64,000 nt of DNA from Arcticimaribacter sp965277835 (GCA_965277835.1 OZ255841.1:1984001-2048000); one strand, 5' to 3'. Numbered from the stretch's first letter, positions 8,588 through 17,358 are shown. Numbers and translations: made by a program. Notes: generated by a model not told the origin, from the letters alone.

Positions 8588-9139
8588 ATGAATTTCCTGC
8601 GTTTTTTTGTTAGTAAACTATTTTTAAAGCAACTTTTAAAAGCAATTATTTTAATACTGCTTTTGATTGGTATTTGCTTTTTGAGTTTACATATTTTTAC
8701 GCAACACGGGCGACATGTACAAGTTCCAGATATTGAAGCGCTTACGTTAGATAAAGTGGAACGTATTATTAAGCAAAATAAACTGCGTTTTGAAGTGTTA
8801 GACTCTACTAAATTCAACCCTAGTTACCCGCCTTTATCTGTTATTGAACAAAATCCAGTTGCAGGTTCAGATGTTAAAAGAGGAAGAAAAATATATTTGA
8901 CTCTTAATCCTTCGGGCTATAGAAAATTGAGTGTCCCTAATATTATTCAAATTACTAAACGTAATGCTGAAACTAAACTAACTGCCGTTGGCTTTGAGAT
9001 AGGTAAAATTACTTACCGCAATAATATTGGGAAAAATATGGTGCTTGAGATTCGCTATAATGGAGAAAAAATTGAGCCAGGTGTAGTTTTGCCTAAAACT
9101 TCAAAAATTGATTTAGTATTAGGAAATGGAAGACGATAA
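8588..9139 (+). CDS. PASTA domain-containing membrane protein
   Basis: A 183-residue bitopic protein. A transmembrane helix at about 13-36 is followed by an extracytoplasmic part with PASTA units. One spans about 42-108 (VPDIEALTLDKVERIIKQ to VKRGRKIYLTLNPSG) and the next about 115-180 (VPNIIQITKRNAETKL to PKTSKIDLVLG). PASTA domains in other bacteria bind muropeptides or beta-lactams, and are often joined to Ser/Thr kinases or PBPs; here there is no catalytic domain. It overlaps rluD by 14 bp and is divergent from ddl. A peptidoglycan-sensing role is inferred. Confidence 0.88.
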   Translation: MNFLRFFVSKLFLKQLLKAIILILLLIGICFLSLHIFTQHGRHVQVPDIEALTLDKVERIIKQNKLRFEVLDSTKFNPSYPPLSVIEQNPVAGSDVKRGRKIYLTLNPSGYRKLSVPNIIQITKRNAETKLTAVGFEIGKITYRNNIGKNMVLEIRYNGEKIEPGVVLPKTSKIDLVLGNGRR

Positions 9140-10163
9140 ACAAGGATTTCAAGGATTTCAAGGAGAGCAAGAACTTTATGAGCATTTTTCATTTACTGCA
9201 GATTTAGGTCAAGAACCTTTGAGGGTTGACAAATACTTAATGAATCGAGTAGAAAATGCTACGCGAAATAAAATTCAAAAAGCAGCTAAAGAGGGAAGTA
9301 TTTTTGTAAATGATGTTGTTGTAAAATCTAACTATAAAGTAAAAGGAGGAGATACGGTTCGTGTTTTTTTCACGCATCCGCCGCATGAAAACTTATTGGT
9401 AGGAGAAGATATTCCTATAAAAATAGTATTTGAAGATGATGACTTAATAGTAGTTAATAAAGCAGCCGGAATGGTTGTTCATCCTGGGCATGGGAATTAT
9501 TCGGGAACATTGATTAATGCATTGGTATTTCATTTCGATAACTTACCCCAAAATGAGCAACAACGCCCTGGTTTGGTTCATCGGATAGATAAGGACACAA
9601 GCGGATTATTGGTTATAGCAAAAACGGAAGTAGCAATGACACATCTTGCCAAACAGTTTTTTGATAAAAGTTCTGAGCGAAAATATTATGCCCTTGTTTG
9701 GGGAGACCTAAAGGAAGAATCAGGAGTTGTTGAGGGAAATATTGGAAGACACCCTAAGAATAGATTACAGATGACTGTTTTTGAAGACGAGGAACAAGGC
9801 AAATCGGCAGTTACTCACTTTAAAGTACTAGAACGTTTTGGCTATGTTACTTTAATAGAGTGCAGTTTGGAGACTGGTCGGACACACCAAATTCGTGTTC
9901 ACATGAAATATGCTGGTCATACCCTTTTTAATGATGAACGTTACGGAGGTAATGCTATTTTAAAAGGGACTAGTTTTACAAAATATAAGCAGTTTGTAGA
10001 AAATTGCTTCAAACTTCTTCCTCGGCAAGCGTTACATGCTAAAACCCTTGGATTTGAACATCCAACAACAGGGAAGTGGATGAGCTTTGATTCTGAAATA
10101 CCAAACGACATAAAAACGGTATTAGATAAATGGCGTCAATATGCTGTACATAAGAAAATATGA
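9126..10163 (+). CDS. rluD: Ribosomal large subunit pseudouridine synthase, RluD type
   Basis: Isomerises uridines in 23S rRNA. Order of parts: an acidic N-terminus, an S4 RNA-binding domain (about 30-85; VDKYLMNRVENATRNKIQKA), and a PseudoU_synth_2 catalytic domain. The catalytic motif HRIDKDTSGLLVIAKT carries the essential Asp, and ETGRTHQIRVHMKY is the second signature. The 345-residue length is usual. The ATG lies inside the end of the PASTA gene, so the two are translationally coupled. Confidence 0.94.
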   Translation: MEDDKQGFQGFQGEQELYEHFSFTADLGQEPLRVDKYLMNRVENATRNKIQKAAKEGSIFVNDVVVKSNYKVKGGDTVRVFFTHPPHENLLVGEDIPIKIVFEDDDLIVVNKAAGMVVHPGHGNYSGTLINALVFHFDNLPQNEQQRPGLVHRIDKDTSGLLVIAKTEVAMTHLAKQFFDKSSERKYYALVWGDLKEESGVVEGNIGRHPKNRLQMTVFEDEEQGKSAVTHFKVLERFGYVTLIECSLETGRTHQIRVHMKYAGHTLFNDERYGGNAILKGTSFTKYKQFVENCFKLLPRQALHAKTLGFEHPTTGKWMSFDSEIPNDIKTVLDKWRQYAVHKKI

Positions 10164-10244
10164 TATAGTTATAAAAATCGAAGGTTAATTTAATTTGCTA
10201 ATCTATTTAAAGCTATTTATTTTTAAACAAATATTGTTTGAATT

Positions 10245-11006
10245 ATGAAAATAATTATTTCTCCTGCCAAGTCATTAGATTTTGAAAAAGAATTACCTCT
10301 TTTATCAGTAACTCAACCTTTGTTTACTGAAGAAGCAGTGCGAATAAATAAGTTGCTTAAAAAGAAATCGGTAAGGAGCTTAGCGAAATTAATGTCTATT
10401 TCGGATAACTTAGCACAGTTGAATTGGGAACGCAATCAAAATTTTCAATTACCTTTTACTACTGAGAATGCGCGTCCAGCGGCCTATACTTTTGACGGCG
10501 ATGTATATTTAGGGCTTGATATACACACACTTTCATCAGATAAAATAGAGAATTTACAAAAGCAACTTCGAATTCTTTCGGGCTTATATGGGTTATTAAG
10601 ACCTTTAGATTTAATTCAGGCATATCGCCTTGAAATGGGAACTAAATTCCCTGTTGGCGTTAAAAAAAACTTACCTGCTTTTTGGAAGCCTAAAGTTACC
10701 AAAGTGCTAAACGAAGAAATGCAAGAAAATGAGCTTTTAATTAATTTGGCGAGTAACGAATATTTTGCAGCTATAGATACTAAAATGATTAAGGCAGAAA
10801 TTATAACCCCTCAGTTTAAAGATTTGAATAAAGGAGAGTTTAAGGTAATTTCATTTTTAGCTAAAAAAGCGCGCGGTATGATGGCACGATATATTTTAGA
10901 TAATGATTGTGCAGATTATAAAGATCTTTTAGGGTTTAATACAGCAGGGTATAAATATAGCAAAGCACACACCCAGAGCGATAGCCAACCTGTTTTTATT
11001 CGATAA
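10245..11006 (+). CDS. yaaA: Peroxide stress protein YaaA (UPF0246)
   Basis: The family limits oxidative DNA damage by lowering free iron and binds DNA; the mechanism is from E. coli work. The 253-residue sequence has the family's opening MKIIISPAKSLDFE and the block PAAYTFDGDVYLGLD. Also present are LRILSGLYGLLRPLDLIQAYRLEMG, the catalytic-like KKARGMMARYI, and the ending FNTAGYKY. An 81-bp gap with no clear terminator separates it from rluD. It is followed 26 bp later by the uracil-DNA-glycosylase-like gene. Confidence 0.94.
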   Translation: MKIIISPAKSLDFEKELPLLSVTQPLFTEEAVRINKLLKKKSVRSLAKLMSISDNLAQLNWERNQNFQLPFTTENARPAAYTFDGDVYLGLDIHTLSSDKIENLQKQLRILSGLYGLLRPLDLIQAYRLEMGTKFPVGVKKNLPAFWKPKVTKVLNEEMQENELLINLASNEYFAAIDTKMIKAEIITPQFKDLNKGEFKVISFLAKKARGMMARYILDNDCADYKDLLGFNTAGYKYSKAHTQSDSQPVFIR

Positions 11007-11032
11007 TTATTGTCGCTCTTATAAAATAGTTT

Positions 11033-11692
11033 ATGTGGTATCACAAACACCCCTATCCTCCTTATATACTTGAAAATTCTACTCGGCTGATTGTAGGAAC
11101 ATTGCCTCCGCCTAGGTTTTCCACAGGAGACTTAAATAATGAAGACGTAGATTTTTGTTATGGAAGTAGCAACGGTATGCTTTGGAAAATTTGGGATAGG
11201 CTATATAATTTAAACTTGGTTTTTGAAAACACCAACTTTGCTATTGAACAACGCAAAGCTTTTTTAAAGCAAGAACATTTTGGTATATGCGATATTGTTG
11301 ACGGAGCATATCGAGATAAAATAGATGCTTCGGATTTGGGTATGCAAAAGGTTAAATTGCGTAATATATTATTAATCTTAAAAGAATATCCAAAAGTGAA
11401 CACTCTTATTTTTACGGGAGGGAACAGCAAAAATGGACCAGAATATTTTTTTAGAAAATTGCTTAAAACTGCTAGTCTTTCTTTTGAGTGTATTGATGAT
11501 CAAGTACCTCGAAAACATCAATTTAAATTAGATGGCAGAATAATTACTACTTATTCTTTAACGGCTCCTTCGGGTACTGCCAACCGTGCTATTGGGAGTA
11601 TGGATGCATATAAAGAAGCTAAGAAGAGAGACGCAAACTATACTACTTTTGATTTTCGACTAGAGCAGTATGGAAGTGTTTTTAACCCTTAA
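11033..11692 (+). CDS. Uracil-DNA glycosylase superfamily-like protein
   Basis: 219 residues opening with MWYHKHPYPPYI and then LIVGTLPPPRFSTGD (about 19-33), which resembles the GTxPxP-type active-site loop of MUG/TDG-like glycosylases. A second loop, TYSLTAPSGTANRA, recalls the SPS/NPSGLN motif that inserts into DNA. CDIVDGAYRDKIDASD lies between. The superfamily is fairly clear; the substrate base is not. It follows yaaA by 26 bp, giving a possible DNA-damage pair. Its stop codon overlaps the stop of the trpA remnant on the other strand. Confidence 0.72.
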   Translation: MWYHKHPYPPYILENSTRLIVGTLPPPRFSTGDLNNEDVDFCYGSSNGMLWKIWDRLYNLNLVFENTNFAIEQRKAFLKQEHFGICDIVDGAYRDKIDASDLGMQKVKLRNILLILKEYPKVNTLIFTGGNSKNGPEYFFRKLLKTASLSFECIDDQVPRKHQFKLDGRIITTYSLTAPSGTANRAIGSMDAYKEAKKRDANYTTFDFRLEQYGSVFNP

Positions 11693-11909
11693 TATTCTTC
11701 ACAAACGCTCCATTTTTCTACTCCTTTGTCTTCTAAAAATTTAATAAATGCCGAACCAATAATTGCTCCGTTAGGGTTTAAAGTAGCGGCTTTATAAGTT
11801 TTTAGTATTGCTAATTTCAAAACTGACTATAGTTGGGTTATTCAATTTCATGCTAGCAATTCGCTCGAAATATTCGGCTTGAGCGTTACAAAGCTAGAGG
11901 TGGCTTAAC
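11689..11909 (-). pseudogene. Decayed 3' fragment of trpA
   Basis: The minus strand reads as the last quarter of tryptophan synthase alpha, similar to but diverged from the intact trpA 1.3 kb away. With two frame changes it gives AQAEYFERIASMKLNNP, then a TIVSFEISNTK stretch, then YKAATLNPNGAIIGSAFIKF followed by LEDKGVEK and its own TAA at 11689-11691. The intact gene reads NEYFKRVANMKLNTP and NGAIIGSAFIKFLEEKGVEK in the same places. Frameshifts fall near 11883-11888 and 11797-11800. No similarity is seen upstream of about 11910. It has no start and is a clear remnant. Confidence 0.9.
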
Positions 11910-12037
11910 TCTTCATTAAAGAAAACATCATCTTACCGATAATGAAGGTTTAGCCCTGTAGTTTAATACTCGCTAATATTTTATTTACAATTCAAAATCA
12001 CTAATTTTTAGCAAAATTATGCGTCTAATAAAATATT
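11910..12037. other. Non-coding spacer next to trpA remnant
   Basis: About 130 bp of AT-rich sequence between the trpA remnant and the 80-residue ORF. I see no RNA gene, no strong hairpin and no clear promoter consensus. It is the right-hand part of a 345-bp stretch without an intact gene (11693-12037). Confidence 0.5.
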
Positions 12038-12280
12038 ATGATTAACTTTAATTCTATTAATCTTAAAAAAAATATTATGGAAGAAGGAATGAAATTAAAT
12101 AAAAATATGGCTCAAGTTTTAAAAGAGTATTTGGATTTAGCAGGATATGAACAACAAGAAGTTAGACGGCAAATTGAGTTGTGCCTAACTGTTCATGGTG
12201 CAATGGACACCCTAAAGTCAGAGATAGGTAAGTTCAAAACCTATAACTGTAGAATCTGTGGGAAATATAGCGTTGAATAA
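12038..12280 (+). CDS. Small orphan protein with C-terminal CxxC
   Basis: 80 residues from the ATG at 12038; an internal ATG at 12077 (MEEGMKLNKNM) would give 67 residues and may be the true start. The middle is predicted helical (KNMAQVLKEYLDLAGYEQQE, then a VRRQIELCLTVHGAMDTLKS helix). The end has CRICGK, a knuckle with only one Cys pair, so if it binds zinc it would need a partner or dimer, or it may be truncated. I recognise no family. It lies between the trpA remnant and the SDR gene and points against the trp operon. Confidence 0.5.
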   Translation: MINFNSINLKKNIMEEGMKLNKNMAQVLKEYLDLAGYEQQEVRRQIELCLTVHGAMDTLKSEIGKFKTYNCRICGKYSVE

Positions 12281-12312
12281 AGCGTTATATCAAATAGCAA
12301 TAAACTGTTTTA

Positions 12313-13029
12313 TCACATTCTATCGTAAATAAACCTTGGTAATATTTTGAGGATTCTCGCAATATAACCCCAACGCTTTGTTACATATAAAACCTTACGT
12401 TTTCTCTTTATCCCCTTAAAAATCTGTTTAGCAGCTTTTTCAACAGGCATTACCCAAAATAAACCTTCTCCTTGTGCCATATTAGTATCAACTAATCCTG
12501 GTCTTATATCTGTAATATAAATTGGAATTTTAATTTTTTTGACTTTTTGCCTTAACCCTTCTAAATAGTTTATTTGATATGATTTTGTTGCATTATATGA
12601 TGGAGCTTGCCGACCTCCTCGAATTCCCGCAATAGAAGTTATTGCTACTATATGTCCAAACCCTTGCGTTTTAAAATAGTTAAACCCCCAGTCAATAATA
12701 TTAGTAAACCCTGTTACATTTAAATCAATTACTTTTTTTTCAACGTCAAAGTTCAAAGCGTCATTTAGAGTACCTACTCCTGAACTCAATATTAGTAAAT
12801 CAAGTGTACCAAGTTTTGACACTAATTCGTGTAGTTTTTCAATAGATATTCTTGTGTCGGTTGCATCAAAGGTTTTTACTATAAACGAATTTGAGTTTGT
12901 CTTTTTAAGTTTATCTAATAATTCTGTTCTTCTCCCCGTAATTCCAATTTTATAATCATTTTGTGCTAGAATTTTTGCTAATTCTTCCCCTATTCCTGAC
13001 GATGCACCAACTATAATTGCTTTTTTCAT
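12313..13029 (-). CDS. SDR family NAD(P)-dependent oxidoreductase
   Basis: Classical short-chain dehydrogenase of 238 residues. It has the cofactor-binding GASSGIG (8-14), NVTG with Asn104, catalytic Ser132 in ITSIAG, and YNATK giving Tyr145 and Lys149. The Arg pair after the first strand (TGRR, 31-34) suggests NADPH. The substrate is unknown; the C-terminus is basic (RKRKVLYVTKRWGYIAR) and could touch the membrane. Its ATG follows the trpA stop without a gap, so it is read as the last cistron of the trp operon. It has no known role in tryptophan synthesis and may be a late arrival. Confidence 0.9.
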   Translation of the reverse strand: MKKAIIVGASSGIGEELAKILAQNDYKIGITGRRTELLDKLKKTNSNSFIVKTFDATDTRISIEKLHELVSKLGTLDLLILSSGVGTLNDALNFDVEKKVIDLNVTGFTNIIDWGFNYFKTQGFGHIVAITSIAGIRGGRQAPSYNATKSYQINYLEGLRQKVKKIKIPIYITDIRPGLVDTNMAQGEGLFWVMPVEKAAKQIFKGIKRKRKVLYVTKRWGYIARILKILPRFIYDRM

Positions 13030-13794
13030 TTAACCTCTAATACGCTTCACAAATACTCCAATTTTTTCTACTCCTTTTTCTTCTAAAAATTTAATGAATG
13101 CCGAACCAATAATTGCTCCGTTAGCGTATTTAGTAGCAGCTTGGTAAGTTTCTGTGTCACTAATTCCAAAGCCAACTACGGTTGGCGTGTTTAATTTCAT
13201 ATTCGCAACGCGTTTAAAATACTCGTTTTGCGTATCATCAAAAGCAGAGGTAGCCCCCGTAACACTTGCACTAGAAACCATATAAATAAAACCATTTGAA
13301 ACCTCATCAATATAGCGAATGCGACTTTCGGGAGTTTGCGGTGTAATTAAAAACATATTGTATAACCCATGTGTATCAAACAAGGTTTTATATTGCTCGT
13401 GGTACACATCCACAGGCAAGTCTGGGATAATTAATCCGTCAATGCCAATGATTTTACATTGACGACAAAATTTTTCAACACCATATTGCATTATCGGATT
13501 AAAATACCCCATTAATACAAGCGGAATTGTAATATGTTCGCGTATGTTTTTGAGCTGCGAAAACAATTTTTCGGTGGTCATGCCATTGTGTAGCGCTTGT
13601 GTTGAACTTTTTTGAATAGTCGGACCATCGGCTAACGGGTCAGAAAAGGGCAAACCAATTTCGACCATATCTACTCCTGCGCTTTCAAGGTTTTTTAGAA
13701 TAGGGACAGTGTCTTCTAAGTTTGGAAAACCTGCAGAGAAGTAGATAGATAATATTTTTTTGCCTTCTTGAAATTTTTTGTCAATTCGATTCAT
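13030..13794 (-). CDS. trpA: Tryptophan synthase alpha chain
   Basis: Cleaves indole-3-glycerol phosphate to indole and glyceraldehyde-3-phosphate. A 254-residue TIM barrel. Motifs: the catalytic Glu in VEIGLPFSDPLADGPTIQ (about 44-61), the second acid in GIDGLIIPDLPVD, loop 6 ASVTGATS, and the phosphate-binding GFGISD and NGAIIGSAF. Its start overlaps the trpB stop by one base, as expected for coupled subunits. The last quarter is duplicated as a decayed fragment at 11689-11909. Confidence 0.97.
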   Translation of the reverse strand: MNRIDKKFQEGKKILSIYFSAGFPNLEDTVPILKNLESAGVDMVEIGLPFSDPLADGPTIQKSSTQALHNGMTTEKLFSQLKNIREHITIPLVLMGYFNPIMQYGVEKFCRQCKIIGIDGLIIPDLPVDVYHEQYKTLFDTHGLYNMFLITPQTPESRIRYIDEVSNGFIYMVSSASVTGATSAFDDTQNEYFKRVANMKLNTPTVVGFGISDTETYQAATKYANGAIIGSAFIKFLEEKGVEKIGVFVKRIRG

Positions 13795-14975
13795 TATAAT
13801 TTAAAGTAATCTATATAGGTTTCTAAATCTTTATCCCCACGCCCAGAACAATTAAAAACGACAATTTCATCGGGTTTAAATTTTCTAATATCTAATACTG
13901 CAAATGCGTGGGCTGTTTCTATTGCAGGGATTATTCCTTCTGATTGAGACAACATTAAACCCCAATCCATGGCTTCTTTATCGGGAATGGATATAAATTC
14001 TGCACGTTTGGTTCTAAATAAATTTGCATGCATAGGGCCTACTCCAGGGTAATCTAACCCTGCAGAAATAGAATAAGGTTCTATAATTTGTCCGTCTGCC
14101 GTTTGCATTAATAAAGTTTTACTACCATGAATAATTCCTTCTTTTCCTAAAACCGAAGTAGCGGCGCTCTCTCCAGAGTCTATACCTTTTCCAGCTGCTT
14201 CAATGGCGATAATGTTTACTCGTTTATCGTTTAGGTAATGGTAATATAATCCGGCAGCATTACTTCCACCACCTACACAGGCGATAACATGGTCTGGATA
14301 ATTTCGTCCTTCTAATTCTTCGAGTTGTATTTTTAATTCTTCACTGATTATAGATTGAAAACGGGCAACCATATCTGGGTAGGGGTGTGGACCAACAACA
14401 GAACCAATGATATAGTGTGTGTCTATGGGGTTATTAATCCAATCGCGGATAGCTTCGTTGGTAGCATCTTTCAATGTTTTGCTTCCCGATAATGCAGGGC
14501 GAACTTTAGCACCTAGCATTTTCATACGTGCTACATTTGGAGCCTGACGTTGAATGTCTATCTCCCCCATATAAACAATACATTCAAGACCCATTAATGC
14601 ACAAACTGTAGCTGTTGCCACGCCGTGTTGTCCAGCACCTGTTTCTGCAATTATCCTTTTTTTGCCTAGCCGTTTAGCCAATAAAATTTGTCCAATAGTA
14701 TTGTTTACTTTATGCGCTCCTGTATGGCATAAGTCTTCACGTTTTAAATAAATTTTAGTATTGTATTTTTCGGACAATCGTTTCGCAAAATAAAGAGGAG
14801 TAGGTCGCCCAACATAGGTTTTTAATAAGGCATCAAATTCTTTTTTGAACTCAGGGTCGGAGATTATTTTCAAATAATTATCTCGTAACTCGGTAACATT
14901 ATGATATAACATTTCAGGGATAAAAGCTCCCCCAAAGTCTCCATAATATCCTTTTTCATCTACGTTATAATTCAT
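13794..14975 (-). CDS. trpB: Tryptophan synthase beta chain
   Basis: PLP enzyme that joins indole and serine to tryptophan. 393 residues, standard TrpB1 length. The PLP lysine is in LCHTGAHKVNNT (about residue 83-94), the catalytic Glu in AETGAGQHGVATAT, and the phosphate cradle in CVGGGSNAAG. A monovalent-cation region is present near the end (FNCSGRGDKD). The start overlaps the trpF stop by 11 bp. Confidence 0.97.
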   Translation of the reverse strand: MNYNVDEKGYYGDFGGAFIPEMLYHNVTELRDNYLKIISDPEFKKEFDALLKTYVGRPTPLYFAKRLSEKYNTKIYLKREDLCHTGAHKVNNTIGQILLAKRLGKKRIIAETGAGQHGVATATVCALMGLECIVYMGEIDIQRQAPNVARMKMLGAKVRPALSGSKTLKDATNEAIRDWINNPIDTHYIIGSVVGPHPYPDMVARFQSIISEELKIQLEELEGRNYPDHVIACVGGGSNAAGLYYHYLNDKRVNIIAIEAAGKGIDSGESAATSVLGKEGIIHGSKTLLMQTADGQIIEPYSISAGLDYPGVGPMHANLFRTKRAEFISIPDKEAMDWGLMLSQSEGIIPAIETAHAFAVLDIRKFKPDEIVVFNCSGRGDKDLETYIDYFKL

Positions 14976-15582
14976 ACAGCTTGTTTTTAAATTGCGTTAA
15001 AGCATCAATTTTTTTTAACCCAGGTTCAGATTCAAATTTACTATTTACATCAACGGCATATAACGGAAGATTATTATTTAATAGCTTATGTATTTCTGGT
15101 ATATGCTCAATATCAATACCTCCACTTAAGAAAAAAGGTTTTTTAGAAAGATATTTTTTTAGAATTTCCCAGTCATAGCTATAACCGTTTCCACCTGGGA
15201 GTTTACCTTTTGTATCAAACAAATAATAATCACAATAGTTTTCATAGGCATCTAAGGCTGAAAATTTAAACCCTTCTGCAACACCAAATGCTTTGATTAC
15301 TTCAACGCCTAAAGACTGGGTGAGTTTACAAAAGTCTGGACTTTCTTTACCATGTAACTGAATAGCCTGAAGTTGGTGTACTTCAATGTTGGTCTTAATA
15401 TAGTTAAAAGAGGCATCAACAAACACGCCTGTTTTTTTTATGGTGGGAGGGAGCAATGGAGTAGATGATGATACATAGCGTGCAGAAGGCTCCCAAAATA
15501 TAAAGCCCATATAATCGGGTTTTAAAGCGGTAAGGCTTTCAATATTTTTAGGGTCTCGCATACCGCAGACTTTAAATTTCAT
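14965..15582 (-). CDS. trpF: Phosphoribosylanthranilate isomerase
   Basis: Amadori rearrangement of PRA to CdRP. I start it at the ATG at 15582 (MKFKVCGMRDPKNIE), which places the catalytic Cys in KVCGMRDP where the family has it; a longer frame reaches 15612 but only adds residues overlapping trpC. The catalytic Asp is probably that of FVDAS. FLSGGIDIEH and AVDVNSKFESEPG are the usual phosphate-loop and closing motifs. 205 residues, monofunctional, separate from trpC. It overlaps trpC by 11 bp and trpB by 11 bp. Confidence 0.95.
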   Translation of the reverse strand: MKFKVCGMRDPKNIESLTALKPDYMGFIFWEPSARYVSSSTPLLPPTIKKTGVFVDASFNYIKTNIEVHQLQAIQLHGKESPDFCKLTQSLGVEVIKAFGVAEGFKFSALDAYENYCDYYLFDTKGKLPGGNGYSYDWEILKKYLSKKPFFLSGGIDIEHIPEIHKLLNNNLPLYAVDVNSKFESEPGLKKIDALTQFKNKLYEL

Positions 15583-16363
15583 AATCAATTGCTTTAATAA
15601 AGTTTGCTGCACTTTCTCCAGGGTTTTCTGTTCTCATAAAATTTTCTCCTATCAAAAAACCTTTATAGCCACTAGATTTCAAATCAATAATTGCTTTTGG
15701 GTTATCAATACCGCTTTCCGATATTTTAACAAAATCGTTAGGAATTTTATCTGCTAGTGATATACTTGTATTAAGGTTGGTTTCAAAAGTTTTTAAGTTT
15801 CTATTATTAACGCCTAATAAGTCTAAAGATGGCATTATAGACTTTTCTAATTCTTTTTCATTATGGACTTCTAATAATACTTCTAAGTTTAGTTTTTGGG
15901 CAAAAATGGATAGATGCTCTACTTCTTTACGACTTAGTACTGCAGCGATAAGTAAAATGACATCAGCACCATTTGCCTTTGCTTCAATAAGTTGGTATTC
16001 GTCAACAATAAAATCTTTTCTAAGTAATGGTGAGTGCGTAGTTGCACGTGCTAAATTGAGATCCTCCAAAGAGCCTCCAAAATATTTTTGATCAGTTAAT
16101 ATTGATATTCCACAAACTTTTGCGTTTTCATATCCTTTTACAACTTCTGTTACAGAAAGAGAATTGTTAATATTATTTTTAGAAGGAGAACGGCGTTTGT
16201 GTTCAGCAATTATACCACTAGAGCTAGATTTTAGGCGTTTGGTTAAAGAATTTGTGTCTCGATTAAATAATGGGCTAGACTCCCAGAATTGGGTAGGAAA
16301 TATTTTTTTCCGAAGATTAACTTCAGATTTTTTGTGAGCTATAATACGGTCTAAGATTGTCAT
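15572..16363 (-). CDS. trpC: Indole-3-glycerol phosphate synthase
   Basis: Ring closure and decarboxylation of CdRP. A 263-residue TIM barrel with N-terminal cap. Motifs: IIAEHKRRSPSK (catalytic Lys, about 51-62), LTDQKYFGGS, LLRKDFIVDEYQ with the second Lys, EVHNEKELEK, GVNNRNLKTF, and the phosphate-binding SESGI and GFLIGENFMR. Its start overlaps the trpD stop by one base. Confidence 0.97.
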   Translation of the reverse strand: MTILDRIIAHKKSEVNLRKKIFPTQFWESSPLFNRDTNSLTKRLKSSSSGIIAEHKRRSPSKNNINNSLSVTEVVKGYENAKVCGISILTDQKYFGGSLEDLNLARATTHSPLLRKDFIVDEYQLIEAKANGADVILLIAAVLSRKEVEHLSIFAQKLNLEVLLEVHNEKELEKSIMPSLDLLGVNNRNLKTFETNLNTSISLADKIPNDFVKISESGIDNPKAIIDLKSSGYKGFLIGENFMRTENPGESAANFIKAIDYEI

Positions 16364-17355
16364 TACCTACTTAATTTTTGAAGTTTAGTTAAACTTTGTA
16401 ACGCTTTCCCAGAAACTAAAGACTCTTTTGCTTTTTCAAAACCTTCTTTTGGGCTTACTTGTAATGCTGTTGCTATTGCCATTCCAGCGTTTGCGCAAAC
16501 TACGTTTTGTTGTGCCTCTGTCCCTTTATTTTGAATAATATTCATAAAAATTTCGGCAGATGCGGTTACATTTTTACCGCCAGTAATATCAGAAGCACTT
16601 AACGGAAGTAGATTAAAGTTTTTTGGGGTTAGTATATATTCTCCTTTATTGCTTAAAACTTTTGTCGACCCAGTTAATGAAATCTCATCATACCCTTTGA
16701 GGTCATAAAGTATTGTAAAGTTATGTTCTGTTTTTTGAAAAAGATAATGATAAAGCCTAGCCAGCTCTAGATTAAAAACACCTGTAAGTTGGTTTTTAGG
16801 AAAAGCGGGGTTTACTAGAGGACCTAGCATATTAAAAAATGTTTTTACACCTAAATCACGACGAACAGGAGCAACATTTTTCATAGCAGGGTGAAACAGA
16901 GGAGCATGAAGTATGCAAATCCCTGCTTGGTCTATACAGCGTTTTAAAAAACTTTCTTCATTAGAAAATAAAACCCCTAGTTGCTCTAAAACATTACTTG
17001 ACCCACAATTCGATGAAACACCATAATTACCATGTTTAGCCACTTTTATTCCTGCTCCAGCGGTTATAAAAGAAGAAAGCGTAGAGATATTAAATGTGTC
17101 TTTACCGTCTCCTCCAGTTCCACAAAGGTCAATAGTCTCAAATTCGCTTAAATCAATAGATACACAAAGCTCTTGTAATGCATTGCGAAAACCTTCGAGT
17201 TCTTCAAGGCTAATACTTCGCATCATATATACAGTTAAAAAGGAAGCAATTTGACTTGCATTGTATTGCCCATCAGCAATATTTATAATTATTTGCCGAG
17301 CCTCTTCTTTAGTGAGTTGTTCATGTCGAATCAATCGGTTGAGTATTGTTTTCAT
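16363..17355 (-). CDS. trpD: Anthranilate phosphoribosyltransferase
   Basis: Transfers phosphoribose from PRPP to anthranilate. 330 residues. The PRPP-binding motif CGTGGDGKDTFNIST lies at about 78-92, followed by KHGNYGVSSNCGSSNVLE. FFNMLGPLVNP and YDEISLTGSTKV complete the family pattern. Monofunctional and not fused to trpG. The trpG stop lies 3 bp upstream of its start. Confidence 0.97.
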   Translation of the reverse strand: MKTILNRLIRHEQLTKEEARQIIINIADGQYNASQIASFLTVYMMRSISLEELEGFRNALQELCVSIDLSEFETIDLCGTGGDGKDTFNISTLSSFITAGAGIKVAKHGNYGVSSNCGSSNVLEQLGVLFSNEESFLKRCIDQAGICILHAPLFHPAMKNVAPVRRDLGVKTFFNMLGPLVNPAFPKNQLTGVFNLELARLYHYLFQKTEHNFTILYDLKGYDEISLTGSTKVLSNKGEYILTPKNFNLLPLSASDITGGKNVTASAEIFMNIIQNKGTEAQQNVVCANAGMAIATALQVSPKEGFEKAKESLVSGKALQSLTKLQKLSR

Positions 17356-17358
17356 GCG

